64,000 nt of DNA from contig JAKIUF010000012.1 in NCBI GenBank assembly GCA_021647705.1, forward strand, positions 29,373 through 93,372, in the 5' to 3' direction. Shown piece by piece: positions 26,973 through 34,186 of this stretch. Source of the stretch: Gammaproteobacteria bacterium. Lineage in GTDB: Bacteria; Pseudomonadota; Gammaproteobacteria; SZUA-152. Numbering within the stretch: the first letter of the stretch is position 1; every line of letters starts with the position of its first letter. The position numbers were made by a program, and so were the translations under genes. The notes under the pieces were generated by a model that ran no database searches, was not told the origin of the DNA, and saw only the letters and a program-made list of their open reading frames with translations.

Positions 26973-27216
26973 TAACGAAACAGCCGCCCAGCGATTGCGT
27001 TGGGAACATGCCGGGGCGGGGCGCTACTACGAAGCCCATCTGGCCCGCGATCTGTTCGGCCAATGGGTGCTGACCCGTGTCTGGGGCCGGCGTGGCTCGA
27101 CTCGGGGCAGGGTAGTACACACCCCCTTCACCTCTTATGGTGAAGCCTGTACCCGGCTGACCCAGGTGGTTGCCCGGCGCAGGGCGCGAGGCTATGCCGC
27201 TGTCTTATCCCACTAA
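26965..27216 (+). CDS. WGR-domain protein
   Basis: 83 residues. 'LRWEHAGAGRYYEAHLARDL', 'GQWVLTRVWGRRGSTRGRV' and the C-terminal helix SYGEACTRLTQVVARRR make a single WGR domain, the nucleic-acid-sensing fold known from PARP-type proteins. It overlaps the integrase gene by 23 bases, implying coupled expression and a possible accessory (DNA-bending or end-binding) role for the recombinase; that role is inference. Confidence 0.75.
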   Translation: MPNNETAAQRLRWEHAGAGRYYEAHLARDLFGQWVLTRVWGRRGSTRGRVVHTPFTSYGEACTRLTQVVARRRARGYAAVLSH

Positions 27217-27916
27217 AACAAGTCGTCCACCGCAAAACAGTGAACATGAGGCGGCCACCGACAACCACCTTCAGCGCACGGTGCATATCGACTGGGACTA
27301 CCTGGTCAAACGGCGACCGGTGGTGCTGACACATTCTACCTTGCCACCTTACCTGTTGCTGCCCGAGGTGCATGCACTGCTGGATCGTGCCTTGCATTCC
27401 AACCATCGTCTGATGATCAACACCCTGTGGCATACCGGCGCGCGCATCTCCGAAGCCTTAAGCCTGACACGCAATGCTTTCCACCTCGACGGTGAGCACA
27501 GCTATGTGTCCCTCAAAATTTCCAAGCGGCGCGGTCGGCCTCGCACCAACGCCGCCGGCGATCCTCTGCCACGTCTGGTTCCCATTACGGACAGGGCTTA
27601 CTTGTTGGAGTTAGAGCGTTATTTCACAACGCATCGATTAGGGGTGGGAGAGAAGTTATTTGGCATCGGGCGGCACGGAGCATCCAAGCGAATCCGCGTG
27701 CTGTCCAACAAGGTGCGGGAGGCGGGTGGGGCGTTACCAATCAATGTCACGCCCCACACCTTTCGTCACAGCTTTGCGGTCAACGCCGTGTTGCACGGCG
27801 TACCGCTACCAGTCATCAAACAATGGCTAGGGCACCGCAACATTCAGTCCACCGAGGTTTATACTCAGGTGCTGGCAGCGGAGACGGGCCATCTTATGCA
27901 GTGGATGGCATTTTAA
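27194..27916 (+). CDS. Tyrosine recombinase/integrase (intact copy 2)
   Basis: 240 residues from the ATG inside the WGR gene. All catalytic positions are visible: Arg84 (HTGARISE), Lys near 108, His188 and Arg191 (HTFRHSF), His214 (WLGHRN) and Tyr223 (STEVYTQV). The protein is short for an ICE integrase and lacks the usual N-terminal arm-binding domain, being closer to Xer-like or integron-type minimal recombinases. Whether it mobilises the ICE or only its own module is not known; it lies in the interior accessory region, not at an obvious element end. Confidence 0.85.
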   Translation: MPLSYPTKTSRPPQNSEHEAATDNHLQRTVHIDWDYLVKRRPVVLTHSTLPPYLLLPEVHALLDRALHSNHRLMINTLWHTGARISEALSLTRNAFHLDGEHSYVSLKISKRRGRPRTNAAGDPLPRLVPITDRAYLLELERYFTTHRLGVGEKLFGIGRHGASKRIRVLSNKVREAGGALPINVTPHTFRHSFAVNAVLHGVPLPVIKQWLGHRNIQSTEVYTQVLAAETGHLMQWMAF

Positions 27917-27937
27917 TAATTAAGGAAAACAATCTTT

Positions 27938-28195
27938 ATGAACAAACCTACCCATGTAATTTTGCTCACAGATGATGATGCAATTCTGCGTTCTATTTTA
28001 AGAAAAATGCTTTCTAACCAAGGCTATCGGGTGATTGAGGCTGAGGATGGGGCATCTGCAATACAGGCCTTTCGGAGCGGAAATCCTGTTCCTGATCTGA
28101 TCGTGACGGATTTTGAAATGCCTGGCTGCAACGGGATAGCGCTGGCTCGTGAAATTGGCACACGGTGCCCGGTTATACTAATGAGTACAGAATGA
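27938..28195 (+). CDS. Response-regulator receiver domain, C-terminally truncated
   Basis: 85 residues against ~120 for a full receiver. The acidic pocket (TDDD near residue 12) and phospho-acceptor aspartate in 'DLIVTDFEMPGCNGI' (about residue 54) are present. The sequence stops right after 'CPVILMSTE', before the conserved lysine and last helices. It begins 22 bases after the integrase stop behind AAGGAA. Probably a non-functional fragment of a CheY-type protein, cut at the junction with the next gene. Confidence 0.75.
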   Translation: MNKPTHVILLTDDDAILRSILRKMLSNQGYRVIEAEDGASAIQAFRSGNPVPDLIVTDFEMPGCNGIALAREIGTRCPVILMSTE

Positions 28196-28196
28196 G

Positions 28197-28487
28197 TTAA
28201 CGATTCTGGCTTGGCCTAAAGGCTAACCATTCGTACACGTTTCCATACTTGGTGGTACTAATTCTGTTGTTGAGGCAAATACGCTTCTCGTCGGCCATCA
28301 AGATAACCGACCCCTTACCAAAAAACTGACCTGCATAAACACACCCGGCTTGACCGATTTCTTTAGCCGCCGACGGCGATAGTAAAAAATGCGGCGACGG
28401 CACATCTGCTGCCATAGCGGTGGTGGTCGACATCATGATCAGGCTTGTAAAAATAAAGACACTTACGGTCGTTCGCAGTTTTTTCAT
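28197..28487 (-). CDS. DUF1496-like periplasmic protein
   Basis: 96 residues behind AAGGAG. Signal peptide ends near AMA-ADVP. The mature part contains 'GQAGCVYAGQFFGKGSVILM' and a second cysteine in 'KRICLNN', the DUF1496 pattern. Function unknown. It converges on the truncated response regulator. Confidence 0.7.
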   Translation of the reverse strand: MKKLRTTVSVFIFTSLIMMSTTTAMAADVPSPHFLLSPSAAKEIGQAGCVYAGQFFGKGSVILMADEKRICLNNRISTTKYGNVYEWLAFRPSQNR

Positions 28488-28558
28488 CTTTTCTTGCTCC
28501 TTTTTATGGTTTCATATCCATGCTTAATTTCGTGTTCGGATACTACATGCCTCCAGCT

Positions 28559-29131
28559 TTAACTCAAGGCCTGCTGGAATAGTGCTGTCAGGTTGCGTTC
28601 AAATTTTATCTTCATGTGGTTCGGCACATAAAAACCAATGTCGTATTTGCCACCTTCACAATATTCAACATCGATAAAACTGCCTGGCCGCTTCCCTTGA
28701 TTGTTTTTACTGATCCCAAAGCTGACAACGCCGGTTTGTGTAAAGTCGTTCACTCTCACTATCATCCATCGAGGTGGCATAACGTACATCAGATGCGGCT
28801 GCTCATTTGGCTTTGACCAATACTGGCTGATATTTTGGTTAATCGTTGCATTGCTGGTCTGCGGAACAGAACGATCATTCACCAGGCTGGAGCGAATCAA
28901 CTTGTTGTAGGCCGTATCCACGTCATTGTCGGTAGTTACCGTTAGCCGACGCCAGCTATTACACTCCCCCCAGGGGGCAGGGCGCTGGTTGATCGTGCGT
29001 AGTCGCGGATCGGCCTGGCTGGCATCGTGTGTATCGACAACCAGCAAACCACCGAGGTAGGTGCCCTGACAGGCGGAGAGCAGGGTGGATAACACGCCAA
29101 CCAGGATGCTTCTTTTATAAATGTTGTTCAT
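28559..29131 (-). CDS. Hypothetical lipoprotein
   Basis: 190 residues from the ATG behind GGAG, eight codons inside a longer frame. The lipoprotein signal has lipobox LSAC near residue 21. No domain was recognised. The mature protein has aromatic and polar strands (MYVMPPRWMIVRVNDF) suggesting a beta fold. Next to the DUF1496 gene, same direction. Confidence 0.55.
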   Translation of the reverse strand: MNNIYKRSILVGVLSTLLSACQGTYLGGLLVVDTHDASQADPRLRTINQRPAPWGECNSWRRLTVTTDNDVDTAYNKLIRSSLVNDRSVPQTSNATINQNISQYWSKPNEQPHLMYVMPPRWMIVRVNDFTQTGVVSFGISKNNQGKRPGSFIDVEYCEGGKYDIGFYVPNHMKIKFERNLTALFQQALS

Positions 29132-29218
29132 CTGCGACTCCGTTCGCTTTCGCAATTCATGATTTTAGTGCAGTACTGGCCACGGGATATTAACTCTATT
29201 TCCTACTAATCGAACTTC

Positions 29219-29473
29219 TTATTTTGGAGCGATAGGTGCGACAAAATCCGCCTTTATGTGCTCGGCATTCAGCCGTGTAATGCTTCCGTTATTTGTCCGC
29301 ACCTTCACGAAGGGCGAACCTGCAATCGGGTGCATACTATCAACAATGTATTCTTGGCCAGCAGTGAACCAGCAAGGCATGGTGGGGTCGAGTTCTTCAT
29401 GCAAATCTCTGATCGGTTTTATTTTGCTGCCAGCCGGCAAATTCCAAATTATTCGTTCGTCCGCCTTGCTCAT
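29219..29473 (-). CDS. Hypothetical small protein
   Basis: 84 residues, soluble, behind GGGAGA. Short beta-rich sequence (KVRTNNGSITRLNAEHI) that could be an SH3-like barrel; no family recognised. Part of a run of five small - strand genes (28.6-30.3 kb). Confidence 0.5.
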   Translation of the reverse strand: MSKADERIIWNLPAGSKIKPIRDLHEELDPTMPCWFTAGQEYIVDSMHPIAGSPFVKVRTNNGSITRLNAEHIKADFVAPIAPK

Positions 29474-29510
29474 TGTCTATCTCCCTCGATTAGTAAGTGC
29501 TAAATTTTGA

Positions 29511-29527
29511 CCGCCAAAAATCGGCGG
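29511..29527 (-). terminator. Short hairpin between two small genes
   Basis: CCGCCAAAAATCGGCGG forms a 5-bp GC stem 10 bases past the stop of the 29538-29765 gene. On the - strand it is followed by TCAAAATTT, a weak U-run only, so termination is uncertain. Confidence 0.35.
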
Positions 29528-29537
29528 AAAATTAGTT

Positions 29538-29765
29538 TCAACGATGTATTTCAGAGATAGCGAGTTCGACGAAGAATCTTGCCCCACATAAAATGTCTGC
29601 ATCCGCATCCGCATTCGTTTCCGTGCAGGTACCGTGTTCGTGGTGGCCATCGCTATTCGCAGCCAATAGAGCGATGGCACTAATTCTGTCCTCTTCAGCT
29701 ATCCATCCTCGATTGGAATCGAGGTATTTTCTAATGAGTTCAGTAAGTGGCTTTTCCATGATCAT
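29538..29765 (-). CDS. Hypothetical small protein
   Basis: 75 residues (ATG at 29765 or 29759). 'MEKPLTELIRKYLDSNRGWI' then a His/Glu/Asp-rich stretch (DGHHEHGTCTETNADADADI) that might bind a metal. No family recognised. Confidence 0.45.
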   Translation of the reverse strand: MIMEKPLTELIRKYLDSNRGWIAEEDRISAIALLAANSDGHHEHGTCTETNADADADILCGARFFVELAISEIHR

Positions 29766-29778
29766 GTCTCTTTTATTG

Positions 29779-30078
29779 TTAAGGCCAAAATGGATCGGTC
29801 AACCAATCAATAATTGCTTGACGACCATTTTGATCCAGCGTGCCAGCAGCTTCCAATATATCGAATCTTTGATTTTCATGCGTCCAAACAGACAAAAAGA
29901 ACTGAGCCAGTATTCTCTCGCCGTGAGACATCACACCCATTTCATCGTTAAGGGCTTCGATGTTGCATTCCCTTTTTGTCCAATCCCAGTATTTTGAAAA
30001 CCGGGGAAATTTATCGATCAACAAAGCAAATTGAGCCTGCGATGTTGATAAACTTATTGGGTTTGGTGTATCCGTCAT
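29779..30078 (-). CDS. Hypothetical small protein
   Basis: 99 residues. Helical, with 'FPRFSKYWDWTKRECNIEAL' and 'SHGERILAQFFLSVWTHEN'. It lies 13 bases upstream of the next small gene, so co-transcription is likely. No family recognised. Confidence 0.5.
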   Translation of the reverse strand: MTDTPNPISLSTSQAQFALLIDKFPRFSKYWDWTKRECNIEALNDEMGVMSHGERILAQFFLSVWTHENQRFDILEAAGTLDQNGRQAIIDWLTDPFWP

Positions 30079-30113
30079 TTTATAATCCTTTCAGCATTTA
30101 CAATGCTGCTGTT

Positions 30114-30299
30114 TTATTTCTTGGTTGATTTATCGTTAACCGGCAAGCCGGTGACAGCATCAATGTCCTTTTGTGTTGGCTTGTTTGCAATGCGGCTCAT
30201 TTGTCGCTCGGAAATTCCCCATCGATCACCAACATCAATCAGTCGCCAACCTTTTTCTTTTGCTATTTTATGAAAAACTGTTTTTTTATTACTAGCCAT
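30114..30299 (-). CDS. Small helix-turn-helix protein
   Basis: 61 residues. 'IAKEKGWRLIDVGDRWGISE' followed by RQMSRIANKP is a compact helix-turn-helix like those in small phage repressors. It is the first gene of the small-gene run and may control it. Confidence 0.6.
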   Translation of the reverse strand: MASNKKTVFHKIAKEKGWRLIDVGDRWGISERQMSRIANKPTQKDIDAVTGLPVNDKSTKK

Positions 30300-30462
30300 A
30301 TTCGTCTAGTCCTCCCAGTATACTAAACCCGTCATATTTGTCTAGTGTAATTTGTGATGATTATTATGTCATTAAAATAATCAGTCAACCCTCAATAGGT
30401 TTTTTGACCCCACCTGTAATTTACCAATGAGTTTGCAGCAACCTTGTTGATTGGAATATTTT

Positions 30463-30505
30463 GAGAAAAAAAGGCACCGTACCCCGCAAATGGAGGTAGG
30501 GTGCC
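30463..30505 (-). terminator. Intrinsic terminator after the second PAPS-reductase-like gene
   Basis: In the - sense a GGCACC/GGTGCC stem, extended by a TACC/GGTA pairing, is followed by a run of seven T. It starts 11 bases after the stop of the 30516-31274 gene. Confidence 0.65.
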
Positions 30506-30515
30506 GCAGTTAAGT

Positions 30516-31274
30516 TTATGCGCTGCATTGAATGCCGGTGATCGACTCAAGGCCCAACGCGATACCCTTGCTGGGCATCATCAGAGTATGTCCAATCTCT
30601 TTTTCTAACGCCACGTACTCAGCATACAGCTCGGGGTACAGCATCGCCGCAGTGCGCAGATCCCGCTTCGAGGCCATGATGCAAAAGCAACACGACAATC
30701 GTGTCATGCCGGCTTCATAAGCCCAATGTGGTGTTTCCCCCACATCCTCGATGGTACTGAAAACTCGATCCACAACATAATCGTGGATCGGTAACCAATC
30801 GTACCATTCGCGGCCGGCTTTGCTGTTGCGAAGATTGTATTTGAAGACTTCCTTCTTTGCCCGGTTGGAAGATTCTTCCGCGCGTAGCCCCATACAATTG
30901 ACGACAAGAAACAAGCCACGTTTTTTCAGTTCGTGACGGATGGCCTTTTCGATAGGGCCGCGTTTCAAGTCGCTGGTGCATTGACGGTATTTCGGCGAGG
31001 GCCATTTCTGGCGATGCCTGGCCATCTCAAATAACGTCTTATTGGCCTTAACGACCTGGGTACTGAAACCCTCACAGGTTTCAAAAATGTGCTCTATCAC
31101 GCCTTCCCATTCCACACCAGAAAGATGTGCATGTATCACATGAATCTGTGCCCTGGGTACCAGGGCGCGGACCTTGATGAACATGGCCTGGCTATCTTTG
31201 CCACCACTGTGGTTGACGATGAACAAGGCCTTTCTGTGAATCAAGGCCTGTATTTCTTCCGTTGTATTTTTCAT
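30516..31274 (-). CDS. PAPS-reductase-like PP-loop protein (second copy type)
   Basis: 252 residues. The PP-loop SGGKDS lies at 23-28. 'QCTSDLKRGPIEKAIR', 'MGLRAEESSNR' and a CxFC pair in 'LSCCFCIMAS' follow, which is the arrangement of phage/ICE phosphoadenosine phosphosulfate reductase-like proteins. It differs strongly from the 16895-17746 protein (a canonical SGGKDS loop instead of SGGRSSG), so the two are not recent duplicates. Preceded by one of the recurrent leader hairpins and an own ribosome-binding site (CAGGAG). Confidence 0.82.
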   Translation of the reverse strand: MKNTTEEIQALIHRKALFIVNHSGGKDSQAMFIKVRALVPRAQIHVIHAHLSGVEWEGVIEHIFETCEGFSTQVVKANKTLFEMARHRQKWPSPKYRQCTSDLKRGPIEKAIRHELKKRGLFLVVNCMGLRAEESSNRAKKEVFKYNLRNSKAGREWYDWLPIHDYVVDRVFSTIEDVGETPHWAYEAGMTRLSCCFCIMASKRDLRTAAMLYPELYAEYVALEKEIGHTLMMPSKGIALGLESITGIQCSA

Positions 31275-31291
31275 AGTATTACGACTCCTGT

Positions 31292-31341
31292 AAAAAAGGG
31301 CCGCACCACCCAGAAGGGCGGTACAGCCCTTCGTGGGTTGA
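31292..31341 (-). promoter_or_regulatory. Leader hairpin a with terminator-like alternative (attenuator candidate)
   Basis: In the - sense AACCCACGAAGGGC is followed by its partner GCCCTTC and GGG. The AAGGGCT arm can instead pair with GGCCCTT directly before a run of six T. It sits 13 bases after the 31354 gene and ~18 bases before the PAPS-reductase-like start, so it could be a plain terminator or an attenuator. Confidence 0.5.
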
Positions 31342-31353
31342 GTTGAATGCGTA

Positions 31354-31899
31354 CTAAATCTGTTCGAGAAAGTCAGAAACCTCGCACAGCTGTCTTATTG
31401 CCACGGCTATTCTTTGCGAAGCATCTTTTAGGGACAAGCAGTCTTCTTTTTCCGAACATTCCGTCATCAAAAACTGAAGCAGCCCATCGCCGCAACTTGC
31501 CAGGTCTTTGGGAGCCATGTGGGAAAATTCACCTCCCTCATAATCCTTCAGAATAGATGACTGCAAAGGCGACCAATGCCGAAACCCCGAACTGGGGTTT
31601 CCGGTCGCCTCGGCGGAAGTGTTATAGATAACTTCGTAGTCATGACACGTATCAGAGATATCCCTGATACGTGTAACCACGGTTAAATTGCATGCTTGAT
31701 TGTTTACAACCATGATGTTTTCAATCGCTCTGAAAAGGTCTTCATTGCCAATCGGAAACCACACATTGTTATCCTGCCCGGCCAACGGCTGTTCGGTGAA
31801 ATGTACTGACCGTTGCCCTTTAATCATGGACAAAATAATGACCGTACGTTTCCTTGCATCACTGAAAGAGGGATTATCTCTCGCTGTTTGATTACTCAT
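31354..31899 (-). CDS. Hypothetical protein of the ICE maintenance block
   Basis: 181 residues from the ATG behind GGAGG; the 16 extra codons to 31947 overlap the leader hairpin. 'RTVIILSMIKGQRSVHFTEQ', 'NDVWFPIGNEDLFRAIE'-like central region (here NNVWFPIGNEDLF) and a Cys-containing C-terminus (CGDGLLQFLMTEC). Soluble; no family recognised. Lies between two leader hairpins. Confidence 0.6.
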   Translation of the reverse strand: MSNQTARDNPSFSDARKRTVIILSMIKGQRSVHFTEQPLAGQDNNVWFPIGNEDLFRAIENIMVVNNQACNLTVVTRIRDISDTCHDYEVIYNTSAEATGNPSSGFRHWSPLQSSILKDYEGGEFSHMAPKDLASCGDGLLQFLMTECSEKEDCLSLKDASQRIAVAIRQLCEVSDFLEQI

Positions 31900-31924
31900 T
31901 GTCTGCACCTCCGTTTGTTTTATT

Positions 31925-31970
31925 AAAAAATAAGGAGGGGCACCCACAAAGGTTGCCCCTCATGGGTTAA
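31925..31970 (-). promoter_or_regulatory. Leader hairpin b with perfect alternative terminator (attenuator candidate)
   Basis: In the - sense AACCCATGAGGGGCA can fold as CCCAT/GTGGG, or the GAGGGGCA arm can pair perfectly over 8 bp with TGCCCCTC, which is followed by CTTATTTTTT. The two foldings exclude each other. It ends 26 bases before the 31899 start codon. Confidence 0.55.
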
Positions 31971-31981
31971 ATTAAAAAAAT

Positions 31982-32003
31982 CCCACGACAAAAACGTCGT
32001 GGG
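31982..32003 (-). terminator. Intrinsic terminator
   Basis: CCCACGAC/GTCGTGGG is an 8-bp perfect stem with a 6-base loop; on the - strand it is followed by ATTTTTTT. It lies between the 32098 gene and leader b. Confidence 0.75.
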
Positions 32004-32051
32004 CATTTATGGTTACGCGGCTACCAACTGCTTTGCCAAGGCCACCTCGAT

Positions 32052-32084
32052 TCCCGCAAGGGTGACGTACCCCTCATGGGTTGA
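32052..32084 (-). promoter_or_regulatory. Leader/trailer hairpin c of the recurrent family
   Basis: In the - sense TCAACCCATGAGGGGTAC then ACCCTTGCGGGA: the inner stem GGGGT/ACCCT has an outer CCC/GGG. Same ordering as the other members, but without its own U-run; a separate terminator follows 49 bases later (31982-32003). Confidence 0.45.
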
Positions 32085-32097
32085 TAAAACCAATGAA

Positions 32098-32508
32098 TCA
32101 GATTCCAATAACGGGAACAGGTGAAACTTTTTCGCTCTTATTGGCAACCACGGTACAAACCGAATACCCATTCTCCAATAAAAAACCTATCCTGTTTTTT
32201 CCCTCCCAAGAAGCCAATCGTTCCAGATCAGAAATAATTTCACTGTGATACGTTTCCTTGTTGAATAACATGTTTATCTTGTCATCCGGCAGATCACCAA
32301 ATTTTAGTTTGCCATCACCGTCACACAATCCGCAGGTTTGTTCTAACACCAGCGCACAGCATTCATCATAAGTACAGTTTTTTCCATGAATCGTGCATTC
32401 ATCATAAATAGAACCTTCACCGTGGCAATCAGGACATTGCACAACCTGCTCTTCCGGTGTATCAGAAATTTTCAAGCGCTGCCATTCGTCAAAATTATTA
32501 ATTAACAT
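32098..32508 (-). CDS. Small DnaJ-type zinc-finger-like protein
   Basis: 136 residues behind GGAGG. Two CxxC(H)GxG repeats, 'VVQCPDCHGEGSIYDEC' and 'QTCGLCDGDGKLKFGD', resemble the DnaJ cysteine-rich zinc-binding domain; more cysteines lie between (NCTYDECC). No J-domain. A role in protein or nucleic-acid binding is possible but unproven. Flanked by hairpins on both sides. Confidence 0.65.
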   Translation of the reverse strand: MLINNFDEWQRLKISDTPEEQVVQCPDCHGEGSIYDECTIHGKNCTYDECCALVLEQTCGLCDGDGKLKFGDLPDDKINMLFNKETYHSEIISDLERLASWEGKNRIGFLLENGYSVCTVVANKSEKVSPVPVIGI

Positions 32509-32536
32509 TTTTCATCCTCCAAATGTGGACCAGACA

Positions 32537-32573
32537 CCTTCACCCAATCTGGTAACTCCAGATTGGGTGAAGG
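32537..32573 (-). promoter_or_regulatory. Strong leader hairpin f (16-bp perfect stem)
   Basis: CCTTCACCCAATCTGG and its exact complement are separated by TAACT. It keeps the ACCCA/TGGGT arms of the neighbouring leader family but is fully paired. It lies between the 32583 gene and the 32508 start codon, 28 bases before the start. No U-run on the - strand, so a simple terminator is unlikely. Confidence 0.5.
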
Positions 32574-32582
32574 TAAAAAGGT

Positions 32583-32744
32583 CTAGTCAATAAGGTACAT
32601 GGCCTTGTGCCGGTTCAGAATCGAATTGGCTTCGGCAAGAATGTGAGCAGTGGGCGCACTACCCCAAACATCCTGTTGCTCCATATTGGGGCGAGGAAGT
32701 TGAAGATTTGTGCGCGTATGGTTGGTTGAGTTGGTTTTTTTCAT
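32583..32744 (-). CDS. Short hypothetical protein
   Basis: 53 residues from the ATG 7 bases behind AAAGGAG; a longer frame to 32852 runs through an inverted repeat and is unlikely. Polar sequence rich in N/T, ending ANSILNRHKAMYLID. No family recognised. Confidence 0.45.
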   Translation of the reverse strand: MKKTNSTNHTRTNLQLPRPNMEQQDVWGSAPTAHILAEANSILNRHKAMYLID

Positions 32745-32764
32745 GGTTTTCTCCTTTGAATGTG

Positions 32765-32823
32765 GCCAGCAGAGGCACACCCAAAGACCCCATACAGAGG
32801 CATTTGGGTGTGCCTCTGCTGGC
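32765..32823 (-). repeat. Inverted repeat with perfect 21-bp arms
   Basis: Arms 32765-32785 and 32803-32823 are exact complements (starting GCCAGCAGAGGCACACCC) around a 17-base loop. It begins 20 bases upstream of the 53-residue gene's start codon. Long perfect stems of this kind can be mRNA leaders, terminators or protein-binding sites; no U-run follows on either strand. Confidence 0.6.
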
Positions 32824-33016
32824 TGAAAGAAAACCCGCAACAAGAAAACCAACTCCCATCTGGGAATCGGAATTCCCGGACGGGTCAGTCAATGATGGAT
32901 CAGCCTTATTGAGGCTGGCGGTATTTCATGATCCATGACCGCCTATTACTTGTTGCTGCTTTATTTAGGCCGAGCAGCGAACGGCACAGGACTTCGTTCA
33001 AGCATTACAATCATGC

Positions 33017-33058
33017 CTTCTTAAAATAGCCTGGCCTGATAAGCTATTTTGAGAAGGC
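33017..33058. repeat. Inverted repeat, 15-bp stem with one mismatch
   Basis: CCTTCTTAAAATAGC pairs with GCTATTTTGAGAAGG across a 12-base loop, followed directly by a second small hairpin CCGCCTTACGGCGG. No obvious terminator U-run. Confidence 0.5.
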
Positions 33059-33347
33059 CCGCCTTACGGCGGACATTCTGAAATACACAACCAACATCTG
33101 CCCATTTTTGTCGGTTACAAACCTGCACGCATGTGCTATGGCTTGTTGTTTAATCATATTTTTTGACTCGAACGAACCCATTTATACTAATAGGGGAGCG
33201 CCTGATCCGAATACAAGAGTCCAGGGATCATCAACACCAGCGAGCGCACGGACTTATTGGATGGCCGCACAAAGGGCGCGTGTTTTCTCGGCCACGTAGC
33301 CGATGAGTAAGCAGGAATTGCCCAAAAGAGGGCTAAAAAAGGATAGG

Positions 33348-33411
33348 CCGTGTGGCCTCTGCCCTGAACGATAACGTAACAGAATTATCGTTCAGGGCAG
33401 AGGCCACACGG
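33348..33411 (-). terminator. Inverted repeat with perfect 27-bp arms, probable strong terminator of ssb
   Basis: Arms 33348-33374 and 33385-33411 are exact complements (CCGTGTGGCCTCTGCCCTGA ...) around a 10-base loop. On the - strand the stem is followed by CCTATCCTTTTTT, so it can end transcripts coming from ssb, 245 bases upstream. The arm is far longer than a usual terminator and may have another role. Confidence 0.5.
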
Positions 33412-33655
33412 TGAGGTAGCATGGCGCATGTGGAAACAAACCATCACTATTGGGTAGGGAGTAGTTTGCTGCACATACACACTCTGGACCACAGTCTGAA
33501 AACAGACCGGGACGGTATTGCATGATCCATGACCGACGCTAGCGGTGCCACTGAGTGGCGTCACTAGGCCGGAATGTATCTCATGCAGTAAAGAAAAGTC
33601 AAATTGCCACCTGCTGGTTTCCCAGTAGATGGCGTTTTAACTACACTATCCGAAA

Positions 33656-34087
33656 TTAAAACGGAATATCGTCGTCATAATCAGAACCATCGAAAACACC
33701 AGCATTATCAAGAGAGCTTGGGCTATCTCCGGCAGAAGCAACAGCGGGTTCCGTTGCTCGGGAACCCAGCATTTCCAGGTTAGACACAAAAACTTCCGTC
33801 ATATAATGATCCGTTCCAGCATCATCTTTCCACTTGCGAGTTCTTAATTCGCCTTCAATGTAAACCTTAGAGCCTTTTTCCAAATGCTCGCCAGCTATCT
33901 CAGCAATACGTCTGAAAAGCACCAATCTATGCCACTGGGTGTTTTCTTTCTGTTCACCCGTGTCTTTGTCTTTCCATTTTTTACTGGTGGCAATACTGAG
34001 ATTAACAACCGCATCGCCATTAGACGTGTATTTCATTTCGGGATTTTGGCCCAGATTACCCATCAGGATTACTTTATTTACGCTCAT
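33656..34087 (-). CDS. ssb: Single-stranded DNA-binding protein
   Basis: 143 residues. '[20 protein letters not shown]' start, '[20 protein letters not shown]', '[21 protein letters not shown]', '[19 protein letters not shown]' OB-fold blocks and the acidic tail ending DDDIPF, which recruits partner proteins. Protects single-stranded ICE DNA during transfer and replication. Preceded by leader d. Confidence 0.95.
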   Translation of the reverse strand: MSVNKVILMGNLGQNPEMKYTSNGDAVVNLSIATSKKWKDKDTGEQKENTQWHRLVLFRRIAEIAGEHLEKGSKVYIEGELRTRKWKDDAGTDHYMTEVFVSNLEMLGSRATEPAVASAGDSPSSLDNAGVFDGSDYDDDIPF

Positions 34088-34116
34088 AATGATTACTCCT
34101 AGTTTTGTTTTGAATT

Positions 34117-34171
34117 AAAAAACCGAAGTAACCGCATCCCAATCGGGATGAGTTATCCCCGGTTGGGTTAA
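34117..34171 (-). promoter_or_regulatory. Leader hairpin d before ssb (attenuator candidate)
   Basis: In the - sense AACCCAACCGGGGATAACTC is followed by ATCCC and then TGGG: the inner stem GGGAT/ATCCC lies inside the outer CCCA/TGGG. Alternatively AACCG pairs with CGGTT just before TTTTTT. It ends 30 bases before the ssb start codon. Confidence 0.5.
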
Positions 34172-34186
34172 GAAAATAGCAAGATC

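Larger units (their letters stand above)
26308..27636 (+). repeat. Direct duplication of the WGR-integrase module (offset 803 bp)
   Basis: Bases about 26308-26833 match 27111-27636 at a constant offset of 803 with scattered substitutions and no indels noticed. The match ends abruptly after TCACAACGCA in both copies. Divergence is mostly at third codon positions, so the duplication is not very recent. Confidence 0.8.
32919..33535 (+). repeat. Pair of 23-bp direct repeats, 594 bp apart
   Basis: CGGTATTnCATGATCCATGACCG occurs at 32919-32941 (n = T) and 33513-33535 (n = G). The unit itself is partly palindromic. The copies flank both strong inverted repeats of this spacer. Confidence 0.5.
32824..33655. 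other. Long intergenic region with inverted and direct repeats, no gene seen
   Basis: 830 bases without a convincing coding frame. It contains a 15-bp near-perfect stem (33017-33058), a small GC hairpin CCGCCTTACGGCGG, a 27-bp perfect stem (33348-33411) and two copies of a 23-bp sequence around CATGATCCATGACCG (32919-32941 and 33513-33535). It lies upstream of the small-gene leaders and downstream of ssb, and could hold an origin, oriT or structured RNA. Confidence 0.5.

Noticed and set aside
32026..32120. Open - strand frame ending THEGYVTLAGIEVALAKQL (then VAA)
   Set aside because: Looks peptide-like but has no start codon with a ribosome-binding site and overlaps the zinc-finger gene end and leader c.
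33108..33299. 63-codon + strand frame in the repeat-rich spacer
   Set aside because: No ribosome-binding site; composition not protein-like.
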